Source: Nematostella vectensis (Eukaryota > Cnidaria > Anthozoa > Actiniaria > Edwardsiidae). Taken from it: a DNA stretch of 64,000 nucleotides. The stretch covers positions 4,402,001 to 4,466,000 of the forward strand of contig NC_064038.1 of NCBI RefSeq assembly GCF_932526225.1, read 5' to 3'. The translations under genes and the position numbers were made by a program. Of this stretch, positions 47,501 to 58,511 are shown piece by piece. Every line of letters begins with the position of its first letter. Positions within the stretch are counted from its first letter, which is position 1. A model generated the notes under the pieces. That model saw nothing but the letters and a program-made list of their open reading frames with translations. It made no database searches and had not been told where the DNA came from.

Positions 47501-49960
47501 TCTTCCTCTCATCGTTCCAACATTTAGAGTTGCTATGCAAAAATCTTGACGTGGTTGCAGGATGTCGATCTGGTTGTGCCCACGCCTGACACCAACCCTA
47601 CCGTTGACGACACTCCTATTACTAGGAGTCCCGTGCTTGCGATTATTATTATTATGTGAACCTATCATGACTAACAAAATGAGGCAAAATTTTTACAGTT
47701 GGATGCCCTTCCTAACACCAACCTAGACTTTTACAGAGTCTAGGCCAACTGGGTTCTGAAGCCTTTCCCGGACTGGGTATCGCCGCAAGGCAGCGGAGGT
47801 TTGGAATCAGGGTTTTCCTTCCCCTAGATGGACTGCCAACCAAGGCTAATGAGCTCCAGCTGCCCAAATTTTCTAGAGAAGAGTCATTCTCTTAATATCC
47901 TTTAAAGAGGTGGCCTTGTTTTCAAGGCCTTCTGCCTCCTTGATCTGGTTGCATATCAACCCTAAGAGTGGAAAAATGACTAAAACATTCAGAATTTTAC
48001 TGCAAGACTCTGTGCTTTGGGTGCTAACAAATACTTGGTATTTACAAAGCCCATTGGTAAAATCCCTCAAACACCTCAGCCATTGAGCAGAGACTCCATA
48101 GCAACCTTTCCCTCATTTTCAAGGACATAATTACAATCTTTAAGACTTAAAAGTGGTTCTGGAATTGATGCGGATTACACAAGACAACAGGGGCAGATCT
48201 AGCTTTTGGCTAAAGGGGGGAGCTTGTCCAGCAACAAAGGGAGGAGGGGGTAATTTTTTTTGTTACATATGGCTTTCTGGTAGGCCAAGGGGGTTTAAAC
48301 ACCCTAAACCCTTCCCCTAGATCTGCTACTGGAGAAGGGATGAGCCGCTATTGTTGATGATCCGGACTAGGCCTATTTTAGATTTTGTCACTTTATTTGA
48401 CGAGCTGTCGAAATTCGCCAATCAGCGTGCTGACATGCAGAAAAGGTAGGCCTGTCCTACCAGCACTCCTTTCCCATCTCCACAAGAATCCAGAATCTTG
48501 GACAAAAAGGAATTTCTGAATGAACCCACAGGAGAGCCGGCTAGCAGGCTATGCCAAAATCAATGAAAATTATTGATTTCCATTGAAAGGCATCATTTTT
48601 TGGGGGCTTCCACCCAATCCCCCCCTCTGCCCCCCATAATTACTTTCTGCGCTAACATTTCTGCTATGTGTGCTTAAACACCAGTACACAGTCACACTCC
48701 AGAGTGAAGAGCACATCCCTGAAGAGTGTCAAACAGGCAGCAGCAAGACCTCTCCTGTCACTTATAGCTCCTACGGGAGTGTACAAGAAAGCTGTCTTCA
48801 CACCAAGAAATCACATCTCATACTCCCTGTCTCCATCACTGTCTGCCCAGAGTTTGTCTCTGATCTAGGTACAGTACGTCTCGCATTCAAAGTTTATACA
48901 GAATCCTTAGTTGATTTATCACTAGCACTCTGGTTGGTTTAAACTGAGTTGGAATTTTTATTGGATTCAGTGGTTAAAGCTGAATTAAATCTGTGTTTGC
49001 AGCAAAACTTAACCTTTCAAATAACACAAAATAAAAACCAATCCAAAAATAATTCATCTGAGGGACTTGAGAATAGTTCATTACTGACTTATTATGTGAA
49101 AAACAATAACACATTGATTTGAGCATTTTTTCTCCATTGTTGCACAAAGTTTTCTCTCATCACCCCTCCTTCCAGGGTGAAATTCCAGAATAGAATATAA
49201 ATAATCCTTAAATTTACCTTCTACCATGTATTTTATACGCCATCTGATTTAAATTAGGTTGCACCTGAGAATCCATTTGTTGAAACATGCAGTGCTTCAT
49301 GGGTTTTAAATGAATGACTAAGTCCAGGTCTCTAAATAATACATGATTGTTTACAGGTTTTAAAAGCAAGAATGCTACAACTTTCCAAACCTGGAGTTGT
49401 TATTTTATTATGCTTGATAATTCTATTTATTTGATACCGCTGAAGCACTGGGGGCTAGGATACATGGACTCTTAGAGTGTAACAATATCTTGAAATAGGT
49501 ATACATATGATACAGCGTATAAATACATCTTACATAGGACAAATACATTCACTAATTAATTTGTCATTGTGACAAATTTACCAACACTGTCAGTGTTTAC
49601 AATAGTTTTATGGTCCTAGGTTTATGTACATTAATAAGGGAGGTTGTATCTAGGAATTGATTTTCGTAATGGAATTTTCCCAATCTTGATATTGTATTTA
49701 CATTTAGTTTTTTTATTATTTCAGTTTGTCTGAAGTGGAGACTTCATTTTGAGTTTGTGCTGGCTTCAAGCTCATTACCGGCAGGTGCAAGCCCACTACA
49801 GTGCACCTACCCCCAACTAGATACAGCCATGTGGCAGGCGCCCAGTGACATAGACACAGAACTCATGACATGGGACCTGCCAATCAAACTAGTCGCAACC
49901 AATCCTGTCCTTGCATCATCTGTGTCAATGCTCAAGACATCAAATTCTATATACATATAG
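41559..49960 (+). CDS. RGP1: RGP1, RAB6A-GEF complex partner protein 2
   Basis: Seven exons: 41559-41883, 41991-42074, 42635-42784, 43261-43398, 43571-43698, 48685-48868, 49725-49960. Phases agree, giving 414 aa (human RGP1 is about 391). With RIC1, RGP1 activates Rab6 at the Golgi for retrograde endosome-to-Golgi transport, and it has an arrestin-like beta-sandwich fold. Matching blocks in order: MIEV start, [12 protein letters not shown] (~65), [22 protein letters not shown] (~112-133, split here by an ellipsis in other homologues), [20 protein letters not shown] (~143-162), [15 protein letters not shown] in exon 5, SVQESCLHT in exon 6, LKWRLHFEF at the start of exon 7 and WDLPIKL near the C-terminus. 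The start is set by the conserved MIEV. Intron 5 (~5 kb) hosts an antisense retrotransposon. Confidence 0.93.
44493..46640 (-). pseudogene. Reverse transcriptase region of the non-LTR element (broken)
   Basis: A 606-codon open segment (46640-44820) is followed, after one TGA, by 95 more codons of the same protein ending at 44493. It carries RT motifs including [16 protein letters not shown] and the catalytic YADD (about 45471-45491). Between RT and the tail (about 45175-45320) is a Cys/His cluster of C4HC3 type (CAVC, CSGC, H-x2-C, CSRC) like a PHD or treble-clef finger. The tail then continues with FCYLGD and, beyond the stop, RWFGHVER. Reading upstream from 46640 the same frame stays open past the first Met, so that Met is not the original start. 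Confidence 0.85.
46811..47677 (-). pseudogene. APE-type endonuclease region of the non-LTR element
   Basis: 288 codons. Endonuclease/exonuclease/phosphatase motifs are visible: [10 protein letters not shown] near the N-terminus, [20 protein letters not shown] and a terminal H-K (HKLVICD). A frameshift at about 46808 separates it from the reverse transcriptase, which in the parent element was presumably one ORF. Confidence 0.85.
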
Positions 49961-51002
49961 CTAAAAAAATTATCATCAAATTATCAAAAATATTTTCTTA
50001 TAGTGCAACCAGAAAACTGTGAAGGGCGGAGATATGACTGGCCAATATCACAGGGGATACCTCAGATGCTTGTTTGAGAATTTTTAAATGTTTGAGTTCT
50101 CGTTGATCTAAAAATAGTTTTCCAGTAAAAAATCACTGGCTGACAGATGTCTTTGTTGTGCTGTAACTTTTAAAAGTATTTTTTGCAAAGTGAGGAAACA
50201 CATGGTCTCTCAAATACTGTGGTTAGCACTGAAGACACATTTAAAGCCAGTGGCGGATCTAGGTGGGCCAAGCGGGTCCCGCCCACCTATTTTCAGATAC
50301 TTGGCCTAAAAATAAAATGAAATCCACAGAGGAATAATGAATCCAGCTCCCCCTTTCTTGATACCATTGCTTCCCCCCCCCCTCCCTTTTTGAAACTCCC
50401 ATGTCAACAAATAATTTATAATGGGGATGAGAAAAAAAAACATTGCGCACACAAAGTGTGTCTTATGAAAGTGGTACGAGGTAATGCGTAGGGAAAGAGC
50501 TCGCCGGAGGAGAAAACAAACATTTTAGGCTAGGATATAGCTTTATTCATAGCTAACAAGATATTAGACATTTTGGAATAAACCTATCCAACTAATACAT
50601 ACTATGAGGTAATTACTTATTAAAAATACATTATATTACTATCTAATCCAAAAGATAACAAGAAGTTCTGCGAATCAACAGAAAAAAAATCATTTAATTT
50701 CAAGTTCAATTTATGTCGTTGGAGAGGGAGGGGCTTAAACCTCCTTACTTCTTGACTATTGTTTTTTTTTACATTTCACTTATATCGAATACCTGTGCTA
50801 TTTTAAAAAAAAATTAGCTTGACCATTTAATTCCATACAAAAAAAATACCCTCTTTATCAGCCAATCAGAGAGCGGTAAGAAATCAACTACAGTATTCTT
50901 AGAATTATGACATCAAAATCAACATTCTCCTTACTAATTAATATTCACTACAAACAGGAAGTCAGTTCTAATGGCTCATCTAACTTGTGTTTTTTTTTTC
51001 AC
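49961..51002. other. Gap between RGP1 and the first membrane-protein copy
   Basis: 3' UTR of RGP1 and, from the right, of the minus-strand membrane protein. A fragment near 50250 with AGTGGCGGATCTAGG resembles a decayed transposon end also seen near 48187. No gene seen. Confidence 0.5.
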
Positions 51003-52541
51003 TTAAAGGAGTGGTTCTGAACAATTCCAAAAAAACCTTATTTCTTCAGGATGATTTAAATCATACTTTTTTCTCGCAACATCGAGAAGGTATTCTGTGA
51101 AATAGATAATCGTTAAAGATGTTATAATTAGATTTACCACAAGATGATATCGCCATTTCTTTCTCCAAACTCTATTTACAGCAATATTCATTAGCCTAGT
51201 TTGAATCACCACCGAGATGGTGTTGAAAACTACATCAATACACAGCCCTATTATACAACGAATAGCAAAGTTGATCAGTACACTGTTGTCGGTGAATGGT
51301 GGCTTATTGTTGCTGTACATAAAATGGAACAAATGAATGAAGCCAAGTGCAGCTATCAAACTTGTTGACTCTTGTATTAAGATCTGAATACTGACATCAG
51401 CCATGAAACGGCGGCTTCTTGGTGTACTGTACTTGGATAGCGGTCTTCTCTGGCGACAGAAAAGGCGGCAAAAACGCTCCCATAAATAGTCTCGCATTGT
51501 TATTGTCAAACGTTCAAGCATATCGATGAAAGCATGGCCTATACCCAGAGCTATGAAAAGATCAATGCTTGACAGCTCGGCTTGCATGATACGGAAAACA
51601 ATAGCAGAGGCACCATACAACGCCCCAACAAAAACGTTAGCGGTCCCTGGGTGGACAACCCTGTTTAACTTCTGTGCGCCAAGACGTGATACAACCTTGG
51701 GAATGGCAGTAACTATGGGACATGCCCCAGCAATAAAGACTTTCATGCTTTCGCTTTGCACATTATACCACGGAAGTAATTTGTAAACTAGGAGATAAGT
51801 AATAAACATTCCGAGTGTAAACTGTGCAGACAATATAAATGCATACTTCACAGCACCTTTTATGCTTAAAGAGCTAAAATGTCTTCCTAGAATCCATGCA
51901 TTAAGAAGAACCATGGTAGTAAACAAGACATTTAAAGGGAAAGACATCCATGGGAGCTTGTAGATCCCATACAATTGGAGATAAAGCCGGTAAGACATGT
52001 CTGTGAAAGCCGCAAGTAAGTTCAACACTAGCAGGTTTAACTTCTTTAGAAGGGACCCAGGAAATGCTGTGGTAAGGACGAGGAAGTACCACAACTCTAT
52101 CGTGAAACCTTCAACCGATTGAGCAGTTACCCGAATTCTCTGGATTTTCAAGGGCATTGTGTTCCATTCTGAAGTCTTCTCGTAGCAAAGATCGGCGAAG
52201 TTGAAGTCTAAGAATGTAATAAAAATTGCTAACAGACCTATTCCTGTGCCAGCGAGAATCTGCGTGGCAAACACTGTCTTGAAAGATGTCCACAACGACG
52301 ATTTGAAGGCAGGACGCACCTTCCGCCATGATTTAGGGTCTTCTTCTTCCCCTTCTGGGTGATCAAACTCTCGGAAAACATCGTCGTTTGGATCGAAACT
52401 TAAGAAATCATCGTACTGTCGTACATCTTGCTGTATCAAGCTCTGTTCCTCGTCTTCTCGGAAGATAGAAGTCCGGCTTATAAGGACACCAGTGCAGTTT
52501 TCAAAAAGAAATGCCGCAACCGCAAGAATCTCAGCGATCAT
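51003..52541 (-). CDS. Multi-pass membrane protein of unknown function, copy 1
   Basis: 512 aa in a single coding exon. The start at 52541 (MIAEIL) is chosen because the plus-strand copy begins at the same residue. The upstream in-frame extension has no counterpart there, and an acceptor-like TTTTCGCAG lies just upstream, pointing to a 5' UTR intron. After an acidic region (~residues 27-75, with FREDEEQ and HPEGEEEDPKSW) I count about ten to twelve hydrophobic segments. Conserved basic loops include LWERFCRLFCRQRRPLSKYS (~375). I do not recognise the family; a transporter or scramblase-like role would be a guess. It is head-to-head with an inverted copy at 53812. Confidence 0.85.
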   Translation of the reverse strand: MIAEILAVAAFLFENCTGVLISRTSIFREDEEQSLIQQDVRQYDDFLSFDPNDDVFREFDHPEGEEEDPKSWRKVRPAFKSSLWTSFKTVFATQILAGTGIGLLAIFITFLDFNFADLCYEKTSEWNTMPLKIQRIRVTAQSVEGFTIELWYFLVLTTAFPGSLLKKLNLLVLNLLAAFTDMSYRLYLQLYGIYKLPWMSFPLNVLFTTMVLLNAWILGRHFSSLSIKGAVKYAFILSAQFTLGMFITYLLVYKLLPWYNVQSESMKVFIAGACPIVTAIPKVVSRLGAQKLNRVVHPGTANVFVGALYGASAIVFRIMQAELSSIDLFIALGIGHAFIDMLERLTITMRDYLWERFCRLFCRQRRPLSKYSTPRSRRFMADVSIQILIQESTSLIAALGFIHLFHFMYSNNKPPFTDNSVLINFAIRCIIGLCIDVVFNTISVVIQTRLMNIAVNRVWRKKWRYHLVVNLIITSLTIIYFTEYLLDVARKKYDLNHPEEIRFFWNCSEPLL

Positions 52542-53811
52542 TGCAAAAGGAGAGGAGCTCCTGCGAAAATTCAACTTGAAAGTGAAACTAAAAATGCAAA
52601 AAAGTGATTTGATACGGAAACTAGTCTGACATGTCACGCAATGCTGCTCCGATACAGATTTCCCTCGTTATCATATTAAACTATCCTAGATCCCCCCCCC
52701 CCCCCGACACACACACACACAACGGCCAAAAGTAAACTTTTGGTTCTCAATAGACGTGCTATTTGTGGACAAAACTATAAAGCATAAGCTAGATCACCCT
52801 GGTTTGTTATTATTCTATAAGTCAGATTTTTTTAGCCATACCCGACAGGCCCGTTTTTTATTTTATTTTTAGACGCACGGATTAGCCAATCAGATGACAG
52901 GGCGGAAAAATTGACTTTGTCTCAAGGGATCCAAAATGGCAGCCGAGAAGGGGGAAAACGACGCTTGCTTTTCGAACTCTTCCCACATCGTCATTTCAAA
53001 TTATTTGCTAACTCCACTCAGCCTTTTTTTATATTAGAACGTCTAATTTTCAGTTGAGGCTGAGCAGATTAGAAATGTAATACCAATTGAAGTATCAAAC
53101 GAATTGACACAAATCAATAATAGCGATAATTTTGTTATTATTGAACGGAATTTGATTGTGCATTTGAGAACGCATCACACTAAAATAAAAAAAATTGGCT
53201 AATCCGAGCCTCGACATGTTCTAACATGTGAGGGCCGTAGTAGGGTGGGGCACTGGGGGCACGTGTTCCCCCCTTGGCTGTGCCCCCCACGTTTTCTTAA
53301 TGTTTCTGTATCTTCCCACCCCCCCCCCTCTTTTCCCCCTGCTAGGGCTATACATGTTCTTTGTGAAATCTAAGGCTGGAAGTTCTCATAAAAAGAGTGT
53401 ATAGGCTTTGTAAACAGCTAAAGGCAGCATGTTTCAAGTACTGACACAGCAGTCGGCACTCTAATTCCAAGAAATAACTTGCATATCAAATCTCGAATGC
53501 TAGTCGATGTCTCGATTGCTAATCCAAAATGTCGACACTACACTCTCTATTTATTTTAAGGCGTAAGCAGTTATGGCTTCCATTGGCATCCAGGCATAGT
53601 TTGAAACTATCCAACTGGAAATAGAAATTATTCAGACGCTACTCCATTAACTCTGCCCATGGTACTCCAGAAACAAGATATGGAAACAAAATCAGAAAGC
53701 GAAAGTAGTCATAGCCTGCGATGCATCCGGAAATAATCCTCACATTATACCGTACCGGTAAATACAGAAAGTGGCTTTGCTCCGTTTATCCGTTAGTTTG
53801 GATTGTGCGCC
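52542..53811. other. Spacer between the head-to-head membrane-protein copies
   Basis: Should contain both promoters. A CCAAT-like GCCAATCAG near 52885 is followed by AAAATGGCAGCCGAG near 52932, the start of a short ORF (~38 codons). A TIR element (from about 53026) cuts into that ORF. A poly-C run lies near 52692. The role of the short ORF is unknown. Confidence 0.5.
53026..53395. mobile_element. TIR element family A, copy 3, with a second element nested inside
   Basis: Begins TTATATTAGAACGTC then CAGTTGAGGCTGAGCAG, as in the copies at 15.2 and 21.1 kb, and resumes after 53350 up to GGAAGTTCTCATAAAAA. Positions 53228-53348 are a copy of the G/C-rich inverted-repeat element also found at 11.88 kb. 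Confidence 0.6.
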
Positions 53812-55347
53812 ATGATTGCTGAAATTCTTGCATTCGCAGCATTTCTTTTTGAAAATTGCACTAGTGTTATCATAGCTCAGACTCGTCTTTTCCGAGAAGA
53901 CGAGGAACAGGGATTAATACCGCAAGATGAACAACAGTACGATGATTTCTTAAGTTTCGATCCAAACGACTATGTTTTTCGAGAGTTTGATCACCCAGAA
54001 GGGGAAGAAGAAGACCCTAAATCATGGCGGAAGGTGCGTCCTGCCTTCAAATCGTCGTTGTGGACATCTTTTAAGACAGTGTTTGCCACACAGATTCTCG
54101 CTGGTACGGGGTTAGGTCTGTTAGCAATTTTTATTACATTCTTAGACTTCAACTTCGCCGATCTTTGCTACGAGAAGACTTCAGAATGGAACACAATGCC
54201 CTTGAAAATCCAGAGAATTCGAGTAACTGCTCAATCGGTTGAAGGTTTCGTGATAGAGTTGTGGTACTTCCTCGTTCTTACCACAGCATTTCCTGGGTCC
54301 CTTCTGAAGAAGTTAAACCTGCTAGTGTTGAACTTGCTTGTGGCTTTTATAGACGTAACGTACAGGCTTTATCTTCAATTGTATGGGATCTACAAGCGCC
54401 CATGGATGTCTCTCCCACTGAACGGAATGTCTGTTTCTATGGTGGTCCTCAGTGCATGGATTCTAGGAAGACATTTTAGTCCATCAAGCATAAAACGAGC
54501 TATGAAGTATGCATTTATTCTCTCTACGCAGTTTATATTGGGGATGCATGTATGTTATTTGCTTAATTACAAAGTCTTTCCTTGGTATAATGAGCAAAGT
54601 GAAAGGGTAAGGTTCCTGATTGCTGGGGTATGTCCAATAGTTACTGCCATTCCCAAGGTTGTATCACGTCTTGGCGCACAGAAGTTAAACAGGGTTGTCC
54701 ACCCAGGGACCGCTAACGTTTTTGTTGGGGTGTTGTATGGTGCCTCTGCTATTGTTTTCCGTATCATGCAAGCCGAGCTGTCAAGCATTGATCTTTTCAT
54801 AGCTCTGGGTATAGGCCATGCTTTCATCGATATGCTTGAGCGTTTGACAATAACAATGCGAGACTATTTATGGGAGCGTTTTTGCCGCCTTTTCTGTCGC
54901 CAGAGAAGACCGCTATCCAAGTACAGTACACCAAGAAGCCGCCGTTTCATGGCTGATGTCAGTATTCAGATCTTAATACAAGAGTCAACAAGTTTGATAG
55001 GTGCACTTGGCTTTATTCATTTGTTTCATTTTATGTACAGCAACAATAAGCCACCATTCACCGACAACAGTGTACTGATCAACTTTGCTATTCGTTGTAT
55101 AATAGGGCTATGTATTGATGTAGTTTTCAACACCATCTCGGTGGTGATTCAAACTAGGCTAATGAATATTGCTGTAAATAGAGTTTGGAGAAAGAAATGG
55201 CGATATCATCTTGTGGTAAATCTAATTATAACATCTTTAACGATGATCTATTTCACAGAATACCTACTCGATGTTGTGAGAAAAAAGTATGATTTTAATA
55301 ATCCTGAAGAAATACGATTTTTTTGGAATTGCACAGATCTATTGTAG
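53812..55347 (+). CDS. Multi-pass membrane protein of unknown function, copy 2
   Basis: 511 aa in a single coding exon, with the same layout as the minus-strand copy. By residue, about 1-54 are clearly diverged and 55-180 almost identical. About 181-275 are strongly diverged (for example NGMSVSMVVLSAWILG against NVLFTTMVLLNAWILG), 276-498 almost identical even at silent sites, and the last residues slightly different. Both copies remain open, so both are probably functional. Hydrophobic segments include ATQILAGTGLGLLAIFITFL (~91-110), ELWYFLVLTTAFPG (~149-162) and RCIIGLCIDVVFNTISVVI (~445). The first ATG after an upstream AG (CCGTTAG) was used. Confidence 0.85.
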   Translation: MIAEILAFAAFLFENCTSVIIAQTRLFREDEEQGLIPQDEQQYDDFLSFDPNDYVFREFDHPEGEEEDPKSWRKVRPAFKSSLWTSFKTVFATQILAGTGLGLLAIFITFLDFNFADLCYEKTSEWNTMPLKIQRIRVTAQSVEGFVIELWYFLVLTTAFPGSLLKKLNLLVLNLLVAFIDVTYRLYLQLYGIYKRPWMSLPLNGMSVSMVVLSAWILGRHFSPSSIKRAMKYAFILSTQFILGMHVCYLLNYKVFPWYNEQSERVRFLIAGVCPIVTAIPKVVSRLGAQKLNRVVHPGTANVFVGVLYGASAIVFRIMQAELSSIDLFIALGIGHAFIDMLERLTITMRDYLWERFCRLFCRQRRPLSKYSTPRSRRFMADVSIQILIQESTSLIGALGFIHLFHFMYSNNKPPFTDNSVLINFAIRCIIGLCIDVVFNTISVVIQTRLMNIAVNRVWRKKWRYHLVVNLIITSLTMIYFTEYLLDVVRKKYDFNNPEEIRFFWNCTDLL

Positions 55348-56461
55348 CGCCCTAAACAAGTGTAAAACTTTAACCTATGCTACTTCATAACTTTTAAAAG
55401 ATCATTAGTTTTCAGAGTTCTCATCCCAAATGTATCAATAATATATGTTACATGGGTGATAAACAATTGTTCCAGGAAAATACTATCAGACTGATAATAA
55501 AACCAAGAAGATAGAATTGCTTTTCCGTGTCTCATGCAAGATTGTAGCTCTTTTAGAAAACCTGGTTTTAGATCTGCAAAAAAATCTATGTAAATGAAGA
55601 TGTACATTTTATTAGTGGACTGCTGGAATTGCTACAGAGTACAATTAATTCTACATAGGGTCTAGGGCCATTGTGCAAAACATAATGCACAGATTATTTA
55701 ATTCTCATAAGATAATTAATAGTTCTCAGCCTTAAAAATGAATAACAATATACTGTAACTACTGGGGGGGGGGGTGAATAGGGGTAGGAAAATCTGCCGA
55801 TCCACTACATTTTTGGGGCAAATCCGTGGATCCGCATAATTTTTTTTAGCTCCGCATGGTTTGACAGATAAACAATAGCATCGATTGAAATTTATTTAAA
55901 ATCCGACCATCGAAGCAGTCAAAATCCGAAATCCGCGCCCAAATTGTGAAGAGATCCGTGATCTGCCATACTTCCAAAATCAGCCAATCCGCTAAAATAA
56001 TAATCAAAATTCTTAATCTGTGAGCATTTCGGGGCCGAATCTGCTGATCCGTGAACCTATTCATCGCCCCCTACTGAAATATATATCTTTAGTACAACAG
56101 AGTTAGACATGTTGTTTTGCATGTAATTTAGAAACAATTACAGAAGCAGTACAGTTTTGCTACTAACACAAATTTAAGGTAGCTTTTCTATCTGTAAGGT
56201 AATATTCTTATTAAAAAAAGTCAAATTTTAGTGATAATACATAAATTGTTTAATCACCAATAAAATTTACAGATATTAGCTTTAACATTTTGTACTTATT
56301 TGTTTCCTAATTTATAACAATAAAGTGCAATACAAAGCCACTGATAGAATGGATTGGAATGTTATGGAATAAATTTCACCCCAATAAGGCACTCCTGTCT
56401 TTATAAATTCCCTGTACAAAAATCATTGTTCTTGGTAGAAGTATAGCACCACTCATATGTT
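55348..56461. other. Intergenic region after the membrane-protein pair
   Basis: No gene seen. A TIR-like element (55763-56078) beginning with a poly-G run is listed separately. Confidence 0.5.
55763..56078. mobile_element. Short inverted-repeat element with GATCCG words
   Basis: Left end GGGGGGTGAATAGGGGTAGG and right end GAACCTATTCATCGCCCCC are imperfect inverted copies. The interior is rich in ATCCG/GATCCG words. Non-coding. Confidence 0.45.
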
Positions 56462-57534
56462 TTATTCAGGTCCTCCTCGCTGTAAAAGACAAAGACAATA
56501 ATCTTTTAACGTCATTATGATTATGACAGAAAAAATGATTTAGTAGTTGAAGCATGTGAGCCAAATCATAATTCCCAATTATCAATTGTGCAAAATGGCA
56601 TCTGCGCCTGACCCAGCACCATATTCATGCTGAGTCCACTCTTGTAGTTGTCTATTACTTCCTTGTTTAGGCGACTTAGAGGCCATTTGAGTGCTGCTTT
56701 ATAAAATTTAGAATTCCCCCTACAGAGCAGTGCTAAAAAAGCCCCAAATATTCTCTAAATCACCTAAACCTGGAAATTATAACTACAAGTACTACATCAA
56801 GTAACAAATCCTTATGTTCTCTCTATCAATGGTCTATCAATGAGCCACTGGTTCAAATTACTCATTGACAGAGCTTGGGCTACCAGTGCATAGGGTCATC
56901 CTTTTTGGAGTCAAGCTATCACCAAAACCAGCCCAGTTCTATCTATGCAAATGCTGTAGAGAAAAACATATAAAGCAATCCATATGGCTTATAATCAATA
57001 TAACCCATAGCTGTCAACTCTTCTTCATTAGGCGGGAGTCTCAAGATTTTGAATCTTTTCTCAAGCCTGATTTTTTTTTTTAAATATCCATACATTTACT
57101 GTATTCTCCCGCATTGGCTATCTTGGTACTTCTGTTACATTAACTGACATCTTTCCTAAAGCGAGGTTGACAGCTATAACCCTCCCCAAACCTAGAGAAG
57201 TTATCTGGTGGACAGGACTTATCCAGGCTTTTATCAATCAGCCCCAGGTGATTACGACAATAAAATAACCTACTTCTATGTATTCCATCTCTTCTCGACT
57301 CATGGGCTGCCGACGGAATCTCGCTGGTAAAGTACTAATGGATTCTACTTCCTCGATTGTATTTTGTACAGGCACAAAGACCATGTTAGCGACCGTTGGT
57401 CTTGGAAAACCTTTAAAGCTAGATGATGATGCTGTCATGGCCGATATCGTGGCAGACAGCTCTGGTTCTTGTCGAGTAGATGGCTGGGCTAAACGTCCGG
57501 GAAAGGAAAACATCACATTGGTGATAATAATCAT
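56462..57534 (-). CDS. Small two-exon protein of unknown function (92 aa)
   Basis: Exons 57274-57534 and 56462-56479. The donor GAA|GTAGGT and acceptor TTTTACAG join in phase 0 and add only five residues (RGGPE) before the stop. The protein has a hydrophobic N-terminus, a Ser/Thr-rich centre, PRPTVANMVFVPVQN (~52) and the C-terminal block RFRRQPMSREEMEYIE-RGGPE. The block feels like a conserved C-terminus of a small eukaryotic protein, but I cannot name it. A second Met eight codons in (57513) may be the real start (85 aa). An upstream in-frame stop excludes a longer form. It diverges from PYM1 across about 430 bp. Confidence 0.65.
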
Positions 57535-57968
57535 GGATGCAGACGATTATTCAAGTATAGAAACCGATAGCAACGAACAATTTTGATGTGCTAGCGAAAG
57601 CTCTCACCCTTTTTTCCGACTTGTATGCGCGCTGGGAACTTTATACGCGGTATATGTTTTCGGACAATTTGCCGGGCCGCAGACGCCATTTTAAAAAGGC
57701 TGTGAAATCAAGCATTCTGGGTAAATAAAACGATTTTTTTTACCGACTACTTATCGACTGGTCCTCTTGAAAAAAATAAATGGTGGGCAATAAACGCTCA
57801 CATATTGTTTCACTTTTTGTATCATCTTTATAACTCTTTTTATTGCATGTTTGTATTTGTCTGTATTCAGAGCCGCTGGAAAGTTTGACTTTTCGTAAAT
57901 TCTCAAAAATTCACGACTTAAAATCGACTAAGTTTGAATATCCCGAAGGTCGGACGGAGATTTTCAAG
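57535..57968. promoter_or_regulatory. Probable bidirectional promoter
   Basis: This 434-bp gap lies between the starts of two divergent genes. It contains GCCATTTT (57685-57692), a YY1-like core, in a locally GC-richer patch (GCCGGGCCGCAGACGCC) and no TATA box close to either start. Confidence 0.5.
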
Positions 57969-58511
57969 ATGGCGGAAGGTCGTTCTTCGAAGGTTTGTGA
58001 AGGAGATTCGTGGATTCCAGCGACGCAACGACCAGATGGGACCTGGCGAAAGGCAAGGAGAGTAAAGGATGGGTACATTCCACAAGACGAAGTTGAAAAA
58101 TACGAAAGCAAAGGGAAACAATGGGTCAATTCGATACCAAACCAGCCACCAGGAATGGCTGTCGAACCAGTAAAAGTCTCCAAAAATCAGAAAAAGAACG
58201 AGAGAAAGAAACAAAAAAGAAAAGAAGAGAAGGCAGGCGGTGGAAGTTGTTTAAGAGAAGTAACCACGAAACTAGAGAACGTAACGTTGAATGCTAGTAA
58301 TAATACTACGCCCCAGTCTTACACGAGCAACCCCGATGAAGTGAAGGAGAAAAAGTTGAAAAACCTTAAAAAGAAACTAAGGCAGATTGAAGATTTGCAA
58401 AGAAAAATAGACTCTGGAGAGATTGTGAGCCCCGAGGCCACACAGCTTGAAAAACTGTCTAGAAGAGCTGAGGTAGAAAGGGAAATTGAGGAGCTGGAAC
58501 TGGGCTTGTGA
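57969..58511 (+). CDS. PYM1: PYM1, partner of Y14 and Mago
   Basis: 180 aa, single coding exon, near the usual family length (~200 aa). The N-terminal PYM/WIBG domain (residues ~10-40) shows [20 protein letters not shown] and [11 protein letters not shown], which bind the Mago-Y14 pair. A basic Lys/Arg stretch follows (~75-95, [17 protein letters not shown]). The C-terminal coiled coil contains [17 protein letters not shown] and ends ELELGL, as in animals. PYM removes exon-junction complexes from spliced mRNAs at the ribosome in the cytoplasm. The start ATG lies in CAAGATGGCGGA, close to the TISU/YY1 element, suggesting a very short leader; an upstream in-frame ATG at 57843 lacks family similarity. 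It diverges from the small gene at 57534. Confidence 0.95.
   Translation: MAEGRSSKVCEGDSWIPATQRPDGTWRKARRVKDGYIPQDEVEKYESKGKQWVNSIPNQPPGMAVEPVKVSKNQKKNERKKQKRKEEKAGGGSCLREVTTKLENVTLNASNNTTPQSYTSNPDEVKEKKLKNLKKKLRQIEDLQRKIDSGEIVSPEATQLEKLSRRAEVEREIEELELGL

Larger units (their letters stand above)
44440..47870 (-). mobile_element. Non-LTR retrotransposon, antisense in RGP1 intron 5
   Basis: A near-full-length LINE-type element: ~200 bp 5' leader with GGATGCCCTTCCTAACACC, an APE-type endonuclease region, a reverse transcriptase region and a C-terminal tail with GRPRKTW. The ends were placed by eye and no target-site duplication was identified. Two disabling changes are seen, one frameshift and one in-frame stop, so it is recently dead. 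Confidence 0.85.
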
